NCBI GenBank assembly: GCA_013214545.1
Contig: JABSQB010000011.1
Location: 22,048-86,047 of the forward strand
From: Henriciella sp.
GTDB taxonomy: Bacteria > Pseudomonadota > Alphaproteobacteria > Caulobacterales > Hyphomonadaceae
Direction of reading: 5' to 3'
DNA: 64,000 nucleotides
Shown one piece after another: positions 53,404 through 62,812 of this stretch. Every line of letters starts with the position of its first letter. Within the stretch, counting starts at the first letter, position 1. The translations under genes were made by a program, and so were the position numbers. A model generated the notes under the pieces. It made no database searches. It was not told the origin of the DNA and was given only the letters and a program-made list of their open reading frames with translations.

Positions 53404-53745
53404 CTATTGGTTGGAGGCCTCTTTCTCAGACTCCAGCGCTGCAAACACGTAGACGGGTTGCAGGCCATCTTCGAGCGCGGCGAGACGAATCTTGCCGATC
53501 GCTTTGTCGACCAGATCGTCACGGCAGGCTCGGTCAACCCGAACCAAGCCAGTCGCAGGTTGTCGGTTGCTGCACGCATCCGTGGCCTGTGAGCGGATCG
53601 ATCTGTAAACCGATTTCGCACCATTTTCGGTCGCCAGAAGCGTGCTGTCATAGGTCAAATTTACTGTAATCGGAGTGCCCTCAGCGTGGGCCATTGGAGC
53701 GGCCAGAGCGGCCGCGACAAATAAAGTTGAAATTGTTTTACGCAT
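53404..53745 (-). CDS. UrcA-family secreted protein
   Basis: A 113-residue exported protein. The signal peptide is MRKTISTLFVAAALAAPMAH. The mature part reads ITVNLTYDSTLLATENGAKS, VYRSIRSQATDACSNRQ, then VRVDRACRDDLVDKAIGKIR, with the two cysteines (DAC, RAC) characteristic of UrcA proteins, probably a disulfide. Function unknown. The start at 53745 is chosen since AAAGG lies ahead; an ATG three codons earlier is possible. Confidence 0.85.
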   Translation of the reverse strand: MRKTISTLFVAAALAAPMAHAEGTPITVNLTYDSTLLATENGAKSVYRSIRSQATDACSNRQPATGLVRVDRACRDDLVDKAIGKIRLAALEDGLQPVYVFAALESEKEASNQ

Positions 53746-54039
53746 GGATTTCATCCTTTGAATTGGCGTCGATCCGAAGATCGACCAGAAATCCCTCCCG
53801 CAACGCGATTGATGTCTTTCCGCGCTTTTGGCGGTTGTGCGGTCACGTTGCGAGGTCAGCTTTGAGCGAAACGACTCGCTCAGCAATTGAGTTTGGGAAG
53901 AGCTGCCATGCAGTCATGGTGAGCTCACTCTACTCAATTGAAAAGTAGGAAATTTTTGAAGTTGAAGTGTTTATGACGATTATCGTGCTGCGCGATAATC
54001 AGGCGGTACTGCCTGTCTGTGAATCACATTTTTCGGGGC
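53746..54039. other. Intergenic region, no gene seen
   Basis: Almost 300 bases between the UrcA start and the xthA stop. It is AT-rich at 53925-54000 (AATTGAAAAGTAGGAAATTT and around). I see no convincing gene, tRNA or terminator. It should hold the UrcA promoter near 53770-53860 (minus). Confidence 0.6.
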
Positions 54040-54855
54040 TCAGGGCCGGGCGATTTCAACACTGATCGGCGCATGGTCGGACGGCTTCCAACCGCCGCGC
54101 CAGGCAAGATGCACACGGTAGCTGTCCAGATCCGTCAGAGCGGTCGCAGCGTCCGTCGTCCAGATATGGTCGAGGCGCCGGCCCTTGTTCGACGCGGCCC
54201 AGTCGCGGGCGCGGTAGCTCCACCAGGAATATAGCCGCTGATCATCATCATGGACGTGGCGGGCAATGTCGGTGAAACCGCCTTTCTTACGGGCCTTTTC
54301 CAGGCCCTCAGTCTCAACCGGTGTGTGCGAGACGATCTTGAGCAGCTGCTTGTGCGACCAGACATCGTTCGGGTGGGGCGCGATATTGAGATCGCCCACC
54401 AATACGCGGGGCGCCCCGTCCTTGGCCGATTTTCCATAATGACGGCCGAGCCGTTTTACGAAGTCGAGCTTGTGGGCAAATTTCGGATTCTCATCCGGGT
54501 CCGGGACATCGCCGCCCGCGGGCAGATAGATATTGTGCAGCTCAATCCCCTCAACACTGACTGCATTGACCCGGGCATGCCCCTCCCGGCACAGGGCAGG
54601 GGTGTCCAGGATGTCGATCGGTGCGCTGCTGGCAATCGCGACGCCATGATGCCCGCCCCGCTGACCGTTAATTGCCAGGTGCGGCAGGCCCATCTGCTTG
54701 AACGCTTTCTCAGGGAACTCGGCGTTCTGACATTTGATTTCCTGAAAGCAGATAATGTCCGGCTGCTCGGCTTCGACGAAAGCTTCGATGTTCGGAAGGC
54801 GCAGGCGAACGGAATTGATGTTCCAGCTCACGAGTTTCAGGGGCTTATTTGTCAT
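54040..54855 (-). CDS. xthA: Exodeoxyribonuclease III
   Basis: A 271-residue AP endonuclease/3'-5' exonuclease of base excision repair. Landmarks: LKLVSWNINSVRLRLPNIEA with the Asn, PDIICFQEIKCQ with catalytic Glu, GGHHGVAIAS, LVGDLNIAPHPNDVWSHKQL with the Asp/Asn pair, RLYSWWSYRARDWAASNKGR, LDHIWTTDAA and the His-Asp end PSDHAPISVEI. Start at 54855 (MTNKPLKL) has GCGGGA upstream; an in-frame ATG 36 bases earlier is less likely. Confidence 0.95.
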   Translation of the reverse strand: MTNKPLKLVSWNINSVRLRLPNIEAFVEAEQPDIICFQEIKCQNAEFPEKAFKQMGLPHLAINGQRGGHHGVAIASSAPIDILDTPALCREGHARVNAVSVEGIELHNIYLPAGGDVPDPDENPKFAHKLDFVKRLGRHYGKSAKDGAPRVLVGDLNIAPHPNDVWSHKQLLKIVSHTPVETEGLEKARKKGGFTDIARHVHDDDQRLYSWWSYRARDWAASNKGRRLDHIWTTDAATALTDLDSYRVHLAWRGGWKPSDHAPISVEIARP

Positions 54856-54945
54856 AGTGTCCCGCTTAGGCAGGGGCCGAGAAAACGTCAACGCGCCCGG
54901 AAGCTCTAATACTCCCGGGCGCGCAATTGCTGTGGATAGGCGTGA

Positions 54946-55800
54946 CTATTGCTCCAGCGGCGTGAAGCGCAGCTGTGAGGCTTGCAGGGTCACCGTGCCG
55001 ATATCGTCGGTTTCGGCCTCAATCCGCACCGGAACATGGGCGCCATTTGGCAGCGGCGCGAGCCACATGCGCAGCGGGCCGTCAATGCCGGTCAGCGTGT
55101 CCTTGTTGGACTCGCCCGGCTTGTAGCCAGCGACTTTGTCCATCTCGATATGGCACTCATAGGCCTGACCGCGCCAGGCTTCGGAGCGCACCTCGGTCAT
55201 CCCGTGATTGGTCAGATGCAGGTGGGTGAGCTGACGGCCGTCAAAAATCTTGAGCGGACCACCGCACGGATCTTCACCCTCGGCGCGCGGTTCAAGCGCG
55301 AAAGAGATGAGCGCCGTGATCGGGTCTTTCGCTTCCAGCACCTGCGGCGCTGTCGCGGCTGGATCGCCCAGGTTTCCGAAAGCAGGCTTGGCCACCATCT
55401 GGAAATCGTCGCCGAGATATTTCAGATCGACACGGCGGTTTTTCTTCCCGTCCTTGTTCTGCGAAATGTAGGCATAGGTGTCCAATCCGTCCGGCGTTGT
55501 GTAGCCAGAGGCGGCGAGCTCCATGTCATAATTGACCAGGATATCCGCGAGCCCAGTCGTCTTGACCTGGCTTTTGATCGAATAGGTGTCCTTGTTCATC
55601 TGCACCTGGAAATTGGCCTTTCCGGTGATCGGGATGATCAGCACCCAGGCGCTAGCCTTGATCGTGTAGTCCATCTGCATGGGCTGGCCGGCTTCGATCT
55701 GAGACAGAATGTGCGGTTCTACCAGCGCCGTGTCAGCACCGGACACACTGGCAACGGTCAGGGTCGCAAGAGCGGCAGAGGTCAGTAGTTTTTTCATCAT
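54946..55800 (-). CDS. DUF3108-family exported protein
   Basis: A 284-residue exported protein. The signal peptide MMKKLLTSAALATLTVASVS is followed by DYTIKASAWVLIIPITGKAN, VKTTGLADILVNYDMELAAS, NRRVDLKYLGDDF and a C-terminal PLRMWLAPLPNGAHVPVRIE. This beta-rich layout is typical of DUF3108. Periplasmic, function unknown. Adjacent to rpmB, as in Caulobacter-like genomes. Start at 55800 assumes the MM dipeptide; a longer reading adds 26 unlikely residues. Confidence 0.82.
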   Translation of the reverse strand: MMKKLLTSAALATLTVASVSGADTALVEPHILSQIEAGQPMQMDYTIKASAWVLIIPITGKANFQVQMNKDTYSIKSQVKTTGLADILVNYDMELAASGYTTPDGLDTYAYISQNKDGKKNRRVDLKYLGDDFQMVAKPAFGNLGDPAATAPQVLEAKDPITALISFALEPRAEGEDPCGGPLKIFDGRQLTHLHLTNHGMTEVRSEAWRGQAYECHIEMDKVAGYKPGESNKDTLTGIDGPLRMWLAPLPNGAHVPVRIEAETDDIGTVTLQASQLRFTPLEQ

Positions 55801-56016
55801 GGCGGGCGCCTCGTGTGAAGATGATTTCCACTTGATATATATGTCTGTGTCAAAAGCTAGGCTGAACAGGGCTGTCACTGTTTCGCCTCGATTAAATCCG
55901 TTTTATGCACCGGTTTCAGGCACTGGAAATTCGACTCATCTGAGCGCTTGACGTGCCTGATCTGGCGGCGTAATAGCCGCGCTTCGGTTTAAATCTAGAC
56001 AATGAGCGAGCGACCC

Positions 56017-56307
56017 ATGTCCCGCGTATGTGAACTTACTGGCACAGGCCCAATGGTCGGACACAATGTCAGCCACTCGAATATCAAAACCAAGCGCCGG
56101 TTTATGCCAAACCTGGTAAATGTAACGCTGCACTCTGAGGCGCTGGACCAGCGTTTCTCTATGCGCGTTGCCGCCAAAGCGCTGCGCACCGTCGACAAAC
56201 TGGGCGGTCTGGATGCGTATCTCGCCAAGGCGAAGGATGACGTCCTGTCAGCCAAAGCGCTGAAAATCAAAAAGAACATTGCCAAGAAGGCAGAAGAAGC
56301 CGCCTAA
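56017..56307 (+). CDS. rpmB: 50S ribosomal protein L28
   Basis: A 96-residue L28. It starts [20 protein letters not shown] and continues [20 protein letters not shown], with the family's zinc ligands not fully kept. The C-terminus is basic ([16 protein letters not shown]). The ATG at 56017 matches the family start; an upstream in-frame ATG adds MSERP only. Confidence 0.95.
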   Translation: MSRVCELTGTGPMVGHNVSHSNIKTKRRFMPNLVNVTLHSEALDQRFSMRVAAKALRTVDKLGGLDAYLAKAKDDVLSAKALKIKKNIAKKAEEAA

Positions 56308-56331
56308 GCCGCTTCCTCAAGTGTTTTACAG

Positions 56332-56362
56332 AACGCGCTCCGGCTTTGGGGCGCGTTTTCCG
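56332..56362 (+). terminator. rpmB terminator
   Basis: AACGCGCTCC and GGGGCGCGTT (one G-U) around GGCTTT, followed by TTCCGTTTC. Acceptable intrinsic terminator 24 bases after rpmB. Confidence 0.75.
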
Positions 56363-56380
56363 TTTCAGGGCGCGAAGGGT

Positions 56381-57223
56381 TTACTGCCCCTTGAAGGCGG
56401 GCGGGCGTTTCTCGACAAAACTGTCGACGCCTTCCTTGAAGTCGAAGCTCGCAAAGCTTTGCTCCATTTCGTAATTGGCGACGTCCAGCGATCGCGCGAA
56501 GCTCTGATTATAGCTTTCGCGAATCTGGCGTTTCATGATCTTAATCGAGCGCGGTGAAACTTGTGTGGCGAGGTGTTTGGCCGTGTCCATCACGTGCGGC
56601 ATCAGCTCATTCGCGGGCAGGGCGCGATTGACGAGACCGACCCGCTCGGCCTCGGCGCCTTTGAACACGCGCGCGGTGAACAGCAGATCCAGCGCATGCG
56701 CTTCGCCGACCAGCCGCGGCAGCAACCAAGCAATGCCGTGCTCAGCGATCAGCCCGCGCTGGGCAAACGCCGTGGTGAACTTGGCGTCCTGATTGGCAAA
56801 GCGGAAATCAGCATAGAGCGTGAAAATCAGTCCAATTCCCGCGCACGGGCCGTTAATGGCGGCAATGATAGGCTTCGGGCAATGATAGAGATAGCCAAAC
56901 CGGCCCGGATACAGCGCTTCGAGATCTTCGGTGTCTGACGCTGCGCCGCGCACAGGCGCCTCGGATGCCGGTTTAGCGTCGCCATCGCCGGCCTCATCGC
57001 CAATTTGCTGCAGGCCGCCCATGTCGGCACCCGCGCAGAAGCCGCGCCCGGCACCCGTAATCACAATGCAGCGAACCGCATCATCCGTACCAGCTTGAGT
57101 GATTACCTCCCGGCATTCCTCTTCCATCACGCCGGTCCAGGCATTTAGCCGATCGGGACGATTCAGCGTGATGGTGAGAATCCCATCGTCCAGGTCGGTC
57201 AGTATGTCCTGATAAGCTGCCAT
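56381..57223 (-). CDS. Enoyl-CoA hydratase/isomerase family protein
   Basis: A 280-residue crotonase. Motifs: LTITLNRPDRLNAWTGVMEE, VITGAGRGFCAGADMGGLQQ for the first oxyanion strand, KPIIAAINGPCAGIGLIFTL for the second, and LIAEHGIAWLLPRLVGEAHA. An acidic insert of about 25 residues follows GGLQQ (DEAGDGDAKPASEAPVRGAA). The usual first catalytic Glu is replaced (CAGIGLIF), so it may be an isomerase or a dehalogenase-like member instead of a hydratase. Start at 57223 has GGAGGAAGA upstream. Confidence 0.88.
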   Translation of the reverse strand: MAAYQDILTDLDDGILTITLNRPDRLNAWTGVMEEECREVITQAGTDDAVRCIVITGAGRGFCAGADMGGLQQIGDEAGDGDAKPASEAPVRGAASDTEDLEALYPGRFGYLYHCPKPIIAAINGPCAGIGLIFTLYADFRFANQDAKFTTAFAQRGLIAEHGIAWLLPRLVGEAHALDLLFTARVFKGAEAERVGLVNRALPANELMPHVMDTAKHLATQVSPRSIKIMKRQIRESYNQSFARSLDVANYEMEQSFASFDFKEGVDSFVEKRPPAFKGQ

Positions 57224-57270
57224 CGCGTCTTCCTCCTGCCACATAGCCGCGCTTGAGCGCGTTTGTGCAA

Positions 57271-57308
57271 TAAAAGCAGAAGAAAGCGGCGCCGTAACCC
57301 GGTGCCGC
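57271..57308 (-). terminator. Terminator of the alpha/beta hydrolase gene
   Basis: On the minus strand GCGGCACCG and CGGCGCCGC form a 9-bp stem (one G-U) around GGTTA, followed by TTTCTTCTGCTTTT. It lies just past the hydrolase stop at 57323. Confidence 0.75.
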
Positions 57309-57322
57309 CGCGAAAGTCGGTC

Positions 57323-58222
57323 TTAGGCGTAGACTTTCGTGGCGTTGAAGTGATCCAGCATGTGGCGCGTAATTTCCGGCAGGAAGCGCGGCGGGACGTC
57401 GTGGCCCATGCCGTCAAGCTCAACCAGGCGCGCGCCGCGCACCAGTTTTGCAATATCGCGCCCGCCCTCGATCGGAACCAGCGGATCTGCAGTGCCGTGC
57501 ATCACCAGCGTTGGTGCCTTGATGCTGCGCGTGTGCTTGCGGAAATCCCCGGCGGCGACGATGGCGGACATCTGCCGCAACAGGCCCGCCGGGTGGTAGG
57601 AACGATCATAAGACCGGGTGATCCGATCGCGCATTCCATTGGTGTTTTGATCTTCACCGGGCGTCCCGATAACTCCGAATGTGGCGACGGACTGGTCAAT
57701 AATCGCATCGCGCGTGGTGGGCTGCGGCCCGCGACGGATCATGGCTTTCATGATCTCGCCAGACGGGCGCGGCAGTTTCGGATTGCCCGTCGTCGTCATG
57801 ATCGCCGTCAGGCTGTGCAAGCGATCGGGCGCCAGAGAGGCAACGTGCTGGCCGATCATGCCGCCCATGGAAATGCCGACCAGATGGGCGCGGTCCAGCT
57901 TCAGCGCGTCCATTAGCCCAATCGTATCGAGCGCCATGTCATGCAGTGCGTACGGGGTTTTCAGACGAATGCCGAGCCGGCGCAGAACAACCTGGCGCAT
58001 GATCCCGGGTGATTTCTCGCCCGTATGGAAATGCGACAGGCCAATGTCGCGATTGTCGAACAGGATAACGCGGTAGCCGCCCGCAACCAGATCTTTGACC
58101 AGCTCGTCCGACCACATGGTCAATTGTCCACCCAGCCCCATGATCAACAGCGCAGCCGGGTCTTTCGGGTTTCCAAACTCTTCGTATGCGATGCGGATAT
58201 TGTTGGCAGTGACGTGCGGCAT
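57323..58222 (-). CDS. Alpha/beta hydrolase
   Basis: A 299-residue hydrolase. The nucleophile elbow is LVGISMGGMIGQHVASLA (GxSxG, Ser about residue 118). The oxyanion segment is LIMGLGGQLTMW, then HFHTGEKSP, APTLVMHGTADPLVPIEGGR carries the Asp, and MGHDVPPRF the His. It resembles esterases of the RsbQ/haloperoxidase type. Substrate unknown. No signal peptide. Confidence 0.9.
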   Translation of the reverse strand: MPHVTANNIRIAYEEFGNPKDPAALLIMGLGGQLTMWSDELVKDLVAGGYRVILFDNRDIGLSHFHTGEKSPGIMRQVVLRRLGIRLKTPYALHDMALDTIGLMDALKLDRAHLVGISMGGMIGQHVASLAPDRLHSLTAIMTTTGNPKLPRPSGEIMKAMIRRGPQPTTRDAIIDQSVATFGVIGTPGEDQNTNGMRDRITRSYDRSYHPAGLLRQMSAIVAAGDFRKHTRSIKAPTLVMHGTADPLVPIEGGRDIAKLVRGARLVELDGMGHDVPPRFLPEITRHMLDHFNATKVYA

Positions 58223-58387
58223 GTGATCGGTCTTCCTCGAATTCTTATCAGAAAATCACTTAGGGCGAGTGTGTTCACTTTGCCAGTCTGTGACCCACAA
58301 ACGCACCGCTTCCCCCAATGTCACACTTGGCGCGGGCGTCGGTTGTGATAGGTGAGCCATGAAAAGACTTGATGAAAGACCATTCGC

Positions 58388-59371
58388 ATGACTGTGATGA
58401 GCGATAGCGACGCCCTGCAGGGCTTGGAACCGACGGAAAAAATCAACGTTCGTGAGGTGTTTGGCCTCGATACGGACCTGATTGTCCACGGCTTCAAGGA
58501 GCGAACCGAATATGTCCCGGCAATTGATGAGGCTTATCGCTTTGACCCGCAGACCACGATCGCGCTGCTCGCAGGCTTCGAGCACAATCGCCGCGTCATG
58601 GTCCAAGGCTATCACGGCACCGGTAAATCGACCCACATTGAGCAGATTGCGGCCCGCCTGAACTGGCCGATGATCCGGGTCAACCTGGACAGCCACGTGT
58701 CGCGGATCGACATGGTCGGCAAGGATGCGATCGTTCTGAAAGACGGCGCCCAGGTTACCGAATTTCGCGAAGGTATTCTGCCCTGGGCGCTGCAGCGCCC
58801 TGTCGCGATCACTTTTGACGAATATGATGCTGGTCGCCCGGACGTAATGTTCGTGATCCAGCGGGTGCTGGAAGCCAGCGGGAAACTAACCCTGCTCGAC
58901 CAGAACCGGGTGATCGAGCCGAATCCGTATTTCCGCCTGTTCGCGACCACCAACACGGTCGGCCTCGGCGATACGACCGGCCTCTATCACGGGACGCAGC
59001 AGCTGAACCAGGGCCAGATGGACCGCTGGAGCATTGTCACCACCCTGAACTATTTGGAGCACGACGCCGAAGTCGAAATCGTCGCGACGAAAGCTGGCGA
59101 TGTCGATACTGAAACACTGAGCCGCATGGTGACGCTGGCCGATTTGACCCGGAACGCGTTCATGAACGGTGATCTGTCGACGGTGATGAGCCCGCGCACC
59201 GTCATTACCTGGGCAGAGAATTTCGCCATTTTTGGTGATCTCGGACACGCCTTCCGGATGACCTTCCTCAACAAATGTGACGAGCTGGAACGTCCTCTGG
59301 TGGCAGAGATGTATCAGCGTTGCTTTGCAGAGGAACTGCCGGAAAGCGCCCTGATGGTGAAGGTGGCGTAA
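58388..59371 (+). CDS. cobS: Cobaltochelatase subunit CobS (AAA+)
   Basis: A 327-residue AAA+ ATPase of the aerobic cobalt chelatase, working with CobT and CobN to insert cobalt into hydrogenobyrinate a,c-diamide. Walker A is [20 protein letters not shown] and Walker [21 protein letters not shown]. Others: [20 protein letters not shown] and [19 protein letters not shown]. Full length. cobN is not in this window. An alternative start at MSDSDAL (58397) is possible. Confidence 0.95.
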   Translation: MTVMSDSDALQGLEPTEKINVREVFGLDTDLIVHGFKERTEYVPAIDEAYRFDPQTTIALLAGFEHNRRVMVQGYHGTGKSTHIEQIAARLNWPMIRVNLDSHVSRIDMVGKDAIVLKDGAQVTEFREGILPWALQRPVAITFDEYDAGRPDVMFVIQRVLEASGKLTLLDQNRVIEPNPYFRLFATTNTVGLGDTTGLYHGTQQLNQGQMDRWSIVTTLNYLEHDAEVEIVATKAGDVDTETLSRMVTLADLTRNAFMNGDLSTVMSPRTVITWAENFAIFGDLGHAFRMTFLNKCDELERPLVAEMYQRCFAEELPESALMVKVA

Positions 59372-59453
59372 GCCCGGCGTAGGCACCACGCGCCTGTTTT
59401 TATCAAATTTTATTGGGTTTGGTCTAGTCCGACCAGCGAAAGCAGGTCGGTCC

Positions 59454-60665
59454 ATGTCCAGTCTTGAACGCTATTTTCAGCCGAATTTCGCCTTCGCCAT
59501 CATCCTGGCGCTGGCCGCCTTCCAATATGCGATCCTCGCCATCTACATGTTTGGCGGATCGCCAGACTATGTGCTCGGCGGCGACTTTGTTGCGTTCTGG
59601 TCAGCCGCGCGGGAGACGCTGAACGGCGATATGGCCGGGCTTTACGCGCCGGACGGCTTGGCCAATGCCATTGCGGCGCATCGACCGGAAGCGGTCGTGG
59701 AAGGGCTGACTTGGCAATACCCGCCGCATGCCAGCCTGATCTTCGCGCCGATTGGTCTGTTGCCATTCGAGATGGCGTTTGTTCTCTGGTCCTGGCTGGG
59801 CATCGCAGCGTTTGCGCTGGTGCTCGGAACAAGCGGCGTGCGCGGGCATGCTCTGATCGCGCTGATCGCCACCATTCCGGTCCTGATCGTTCTGAACACC
59901 GGCCAGAACGCATTGTTCACCGCCAGTTTGATGCTGCTCGCCGTCTTTCATGCGAAAGCGCGGCCTGTTCTGGCTGGGGTCGCCGCAGCGCTGCTGACGA
60001 CGAAGCCGCAGCTCGGTATTCTGTTGCCGGTCTTGTTCCTGGCCGGTGGGCACTGGCGGGCGTTCGGCGCCGCTGCACTCGGCAGCCTCACGCTTTGGGG
60101 CGGCTCAGCGCTCTTGCTCGGCGCCGCGACGTGGGCGGCCTTCTTTGAGTTTCTCGGCGTGGTTTCAGGATCGGTCAGCGACGGCGCCATGCCGCTCTAC
60201 AAAATGGTCAATGTCTATGCCGCCGCGCGGCTCGCCTGGGTGCCGGAGGCATTGGCGCTCTTGCTTGCCGGTCTGTCTTACCTCACTGCCGTTGCCGCGC
60301 TCATCTGGACGTGCCGCAAAACCGATGATCCGACCTGGCGCTATGCCGTTTTGGCGAGTGCAACCCTGCTGACGGCGCCTTACTCGATGTATTATGAGCT
60401 GGTCCTGCTGGTGCCAGCGATCTGGTTCGTGGCGCGCCGCGCGCATGGGGCCGGATGGCTTGCGCTGGAGCGGGAGAGCCTCGCAGTGCTGGTATTGCTG
60501 ACACTGATGCTGCCTGGACCTGCCACACAAGTCGGGGCCTCGCTGTGCTTCCTCGCCAGCGCGCTCGTCGCGATCGTGGTTTACCGCCGTATGCGAGCCG
60601 AATTCGCAGCCTCTGAGCCGGTCTTTCGCCGCGCCGCTGCGACGCCCGTCCTCGCGCCGGAATAG
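59454..60665 (+). CDS. DUF2029/GT87-family membrane glycosyltransferase
   Basis: A 403-residue membrane protein with about ten helices. The family motif is GGDFVAFWSAARETLNGDMA near residue 42, with TWQYPPHASLIFAPIGLLPF and TTKPQLGILLPVLFLAG later. GT87 enzymes use polyprenyl-phosphate sugars (the alpha-mannosyltransferases of actinobacteria are the known ones). Substrate here unknown. Inserted between cobS and cobT, which are usually adjacent. Confidence 0.85.
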   Translation: MSSLERYFQPNFAFAIILALAAFQYAILAIYMFGGSPDYVLGGDFVAFWSAARETLNGDMAGLYAPDGLANAIAAHRPEAVVEGLTWQYPPHASLIFAPIGLLPFEMAFVLWSWLGIAAFALVLGTSGVRGHALIALIATIPVLIVLNTGQNALFTASLMLLAVFHAKARPVLAGVAAALLTTKPQLGILLPVLFLAGGHWRAFGAAALGSLTLWGGSALLLGAATWAAFFEFLGVVSGSVSDGAMPLYKMVNVYAAARLAWVPEALALLLAGLSYLTAVAALIWTCRKTDDPTWRYAVLASATLLTAPYSMYYELVLLVPAIWFVARRAHGAGWLALERESLAVLVLLTLMLPGPATQVGASLCFLASALVAIVVYRRMRAEFAASEPVFRRAAATPVLAPE

Positions 60666-60753
60666 ACTTCGGTCTTCACACTTGCAGCGTGACCTCACGT
60701 CAGGTGTCCAAATGCCCCTTCGCAAATCTGTTCGCGCGCGCTAAGTCAGCCGC

Positions 60754-62742
60754 ATGAGCAAAACCGATGAGGCCCCATACGAGCTGTTCAAGCAGGCTTT
60801 GGCGACCACCGCCAAAGCGATGAGCCAGACGCGCGACGTAGAAGTGAACTTCTCCGGCGATGGCCCGCGCGCTGAATCTGAACGCCTGGTCCTCGTCCCG
60901 CCGCCGCGCGATCTGGATCCAGAGGTCGCCGCCCGGGTGCGCGGGGAAGCCGATGCAACGGCGCTGCGTATGGCGCATCATGACCCGGTCGCGCACGCCA
61001 AATCCCGTCCAGATGGCGAAGTCGGCCGCCAAGTTTATGAAGCTGCAGAACGGGCTCGGATCGAGAGCATTGGCGCCCGGGCCATGGACGGCACTGCGGA
61101 TAATCTCGACGCTGCGCTGGCGCTGCGCTGCGAAAAAGCCGGCTATACGCGCATGGAAGACCGCCAGGACGCGCCGCTGGCCCCTGCGGTGGAGTTCCTG
61201 CTGCGCGAACGTCTGACCGGACGCCCGCTGCCGAAGGAAGCCGAAGGCATTGCCGATCTTTGGCGCGATGAGGTCAATGCCCGCGGTGCCGACACGCTGG
61301 AGAAGCTGGTCGAGCAGCTGCACGATCAGGAACAGTTCGCCAAAACCATTCAGGATCTCATCCGCGATCTGACCAAGGGCGATGAAGCCGGTGAGGATCA
61401 GGGCGAACAGGATCAGGAATCTGAAGAAGAGTCCGATCAAAACAATCAGGAAAACTCGGCTGAAGATGGCGAATCCGGTGAAGAAACCGAAGGCGCCACG
61501 ATGGAAGAGATCGAGGCTGGCGACAGCGAAGACATGGAAGGCGAAGAGACCAATGTCTCCGTCGATGCCGATGTCGACATGGACGCGGAAGATAGCCCGG
61601 ACGATTCCGATGATGGCACCAAGCCGCTGCGGCCAAACTTCCGTGATGGCGATGATAAAGAGCGGTTCCAGTATAACGCGTTCACCACCGCCAATGATGA
61701 AGTGGCGCAGGCGCCAGACCTTTGCGATCCGGAAGAACTGGCGCGCCTACGGGCCTATCTCGATCATCAGCTGGAAAGCCTGCAAGGCGCGGTTTCCAAG
61801 CTTGCCAACAAGCTGCAGCGCCGCCTGATGGCGCAGCAGAACCGGTCCTGGTCCTTTGATCTGGAAGAAGGCGTGCTCGATACCGCGCGCCTGACCCGCG
61901 TAATCACCGACCCGACGGCGCCGCTGAGCTTCAAGCAGGAAGATGACAGCAATTTCCGCGACACCGTCGTGACGCTGCTGCTCGACAATTCAGGTTCGAT
62001 GCGCGGGCGGCCAATCATGGTGGCAGCCCTGTGCGCTGACATCCTGGCGCGTACGCTGGAGCGCTGCGGGGTAAAAGTCGAGATCCTCGGCTTTACCACC
62101 AAAGCCTGGAAAGGCGGGCTCAGCCGTGAGGATTGGGTCAAAGCGGGCAAGCCAGCTGGCCCCGGCCGCCTCAATGATCTGCGCCACATCATCTACAAAT
62201 CTGCGGACGCGCCGTGGCGCCGGGCCCGCAAGAATCTCGGCCTGATGATGCGCGAAGGGTTGCTGAAAGAGAACATTGATGGCGAAGCGCTGCTCTGGGC
62301 GCATGACCGCCTGATGGCGCGCCCGGAACAGCGCAAGATCATGATGGTGATCTCCGATGGCGCACCGGTCGATGACTCGACGCTATCGGTCAATGTCGGC
62401 AATTATCTGGAGCGCCATTTGCGCCAGGTGATTGAAGAGCTGGAGACTCGCAGCCCGATTGAGCTGATCGCGATCGGTATTGGCCATGATGTGACCCGCT
62501 ATTACAAGCGCGCTGTCACCATCGTTGATGCCGAGCAGCTGGGCGGCGCGATGACCGAACAGCTGGCAGCCCTGTTTGATGAAAATGGCGAGGCGCCAAA
62601 ACCCGAAGCCATGGCGGTCCCACCGCTGACCCGTGAAACCGTGCGACCTGGCGGCGCAACGTCTGGCGCAGAAGCTGGCGCGCCGCGCTATGGCGGGCCG
62701 AAAGTCGGGTCCGGTCGCGATGTGCGCCGCACGCGAATGTAA
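60754..62742 (+). CDS. cobT: Cobaltochelatase subunit CobT (VWA)
   Basis: A 662-residue subunit. An N-terminal helical domain ([20 protein letters not shown]) is followed by a strongly acidic linker (about 210-300, e.g. [20 protein letters not shown]). The C-terminal von Willebrand A domain carries the MIDAS loop [20 protein letters not shown] (DxSxS) and [15 protein letters not shown]. CobT acts with CobS to drive cobalt insertion. The linker is typical but long. Confidence 0.95.
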   Translation: MSKTDEAPYELFKQALATTAKAMSQTRDVEVNFSGDGPRAESERLVLVPPPRDLDPEVAARVRGEADATALRMAHHDPVAHAKSRPDGEVGRQVYEAAERARIESIGARAMDGTADNLDAALALRCEKAGYTRMEDRQDAPLAPAVEFLLRERLTGRPLPKEAEGIADLWRDEVNARGADTLEKLVEQLHDQEQFAKTIQDLIRDLTKGDEAGEDQGEQDQESEEESDQNNQENSAEDGESGEETEGATMEEIEAGDSEDMEGEETNVSVDADVDMDAEDSPDDSDDGTKPLRPNFRDGDDKERFQYNAFTTANDEVAQAPDLCDPEELARLRAYLDHQLESLQGAVSKLANKLQRRLMAQQNRSWSFDLEEGVLDTARLTRVITDPTAPLSFKQEDDSNFRDTVVTLLLDNSGSMRGRPIMVAALCADILARTLERCGVKVEILGFTTKAWKGGLSREDWVKAGKPAGPGRLNDLRHIIYKSADAPWRRARKNLGLMMREGLLKENIDGEALLWAHDRLMARPEQRKIMMVISDGAPVDDSTLSVNVGNYLERHLRQVIEELETRSPIELIAIGIGHDVTRYYKRAVTIVDAEQLGGAMTEQLAALFDENGEAPKPEAMAVPPLTRETVRPGGATSGAEAGAPRYGGPKVGSGRDVRRTRM

Positions 62743-62778
62743 ATGTTCACGATCATGCCGTATTCACGCGCTCAATAA

Positions 62779-62800
62779 GGGGCTCGAGAGGGGCTCGAGA
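62779..62800 (+). repeat. 11-bp tandem duplication in a 5' UTR
   Basis: GGGGCTCGAGA occurs twice back to back (62779-62789, 62790-62800), followed by GAGGAC. It lies just before the ATG at 62813 and may have duplicated the ribosome-binding site. Confidence 0.7.
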
Positions 62801-62812
62801 GAGGACGTTCTT

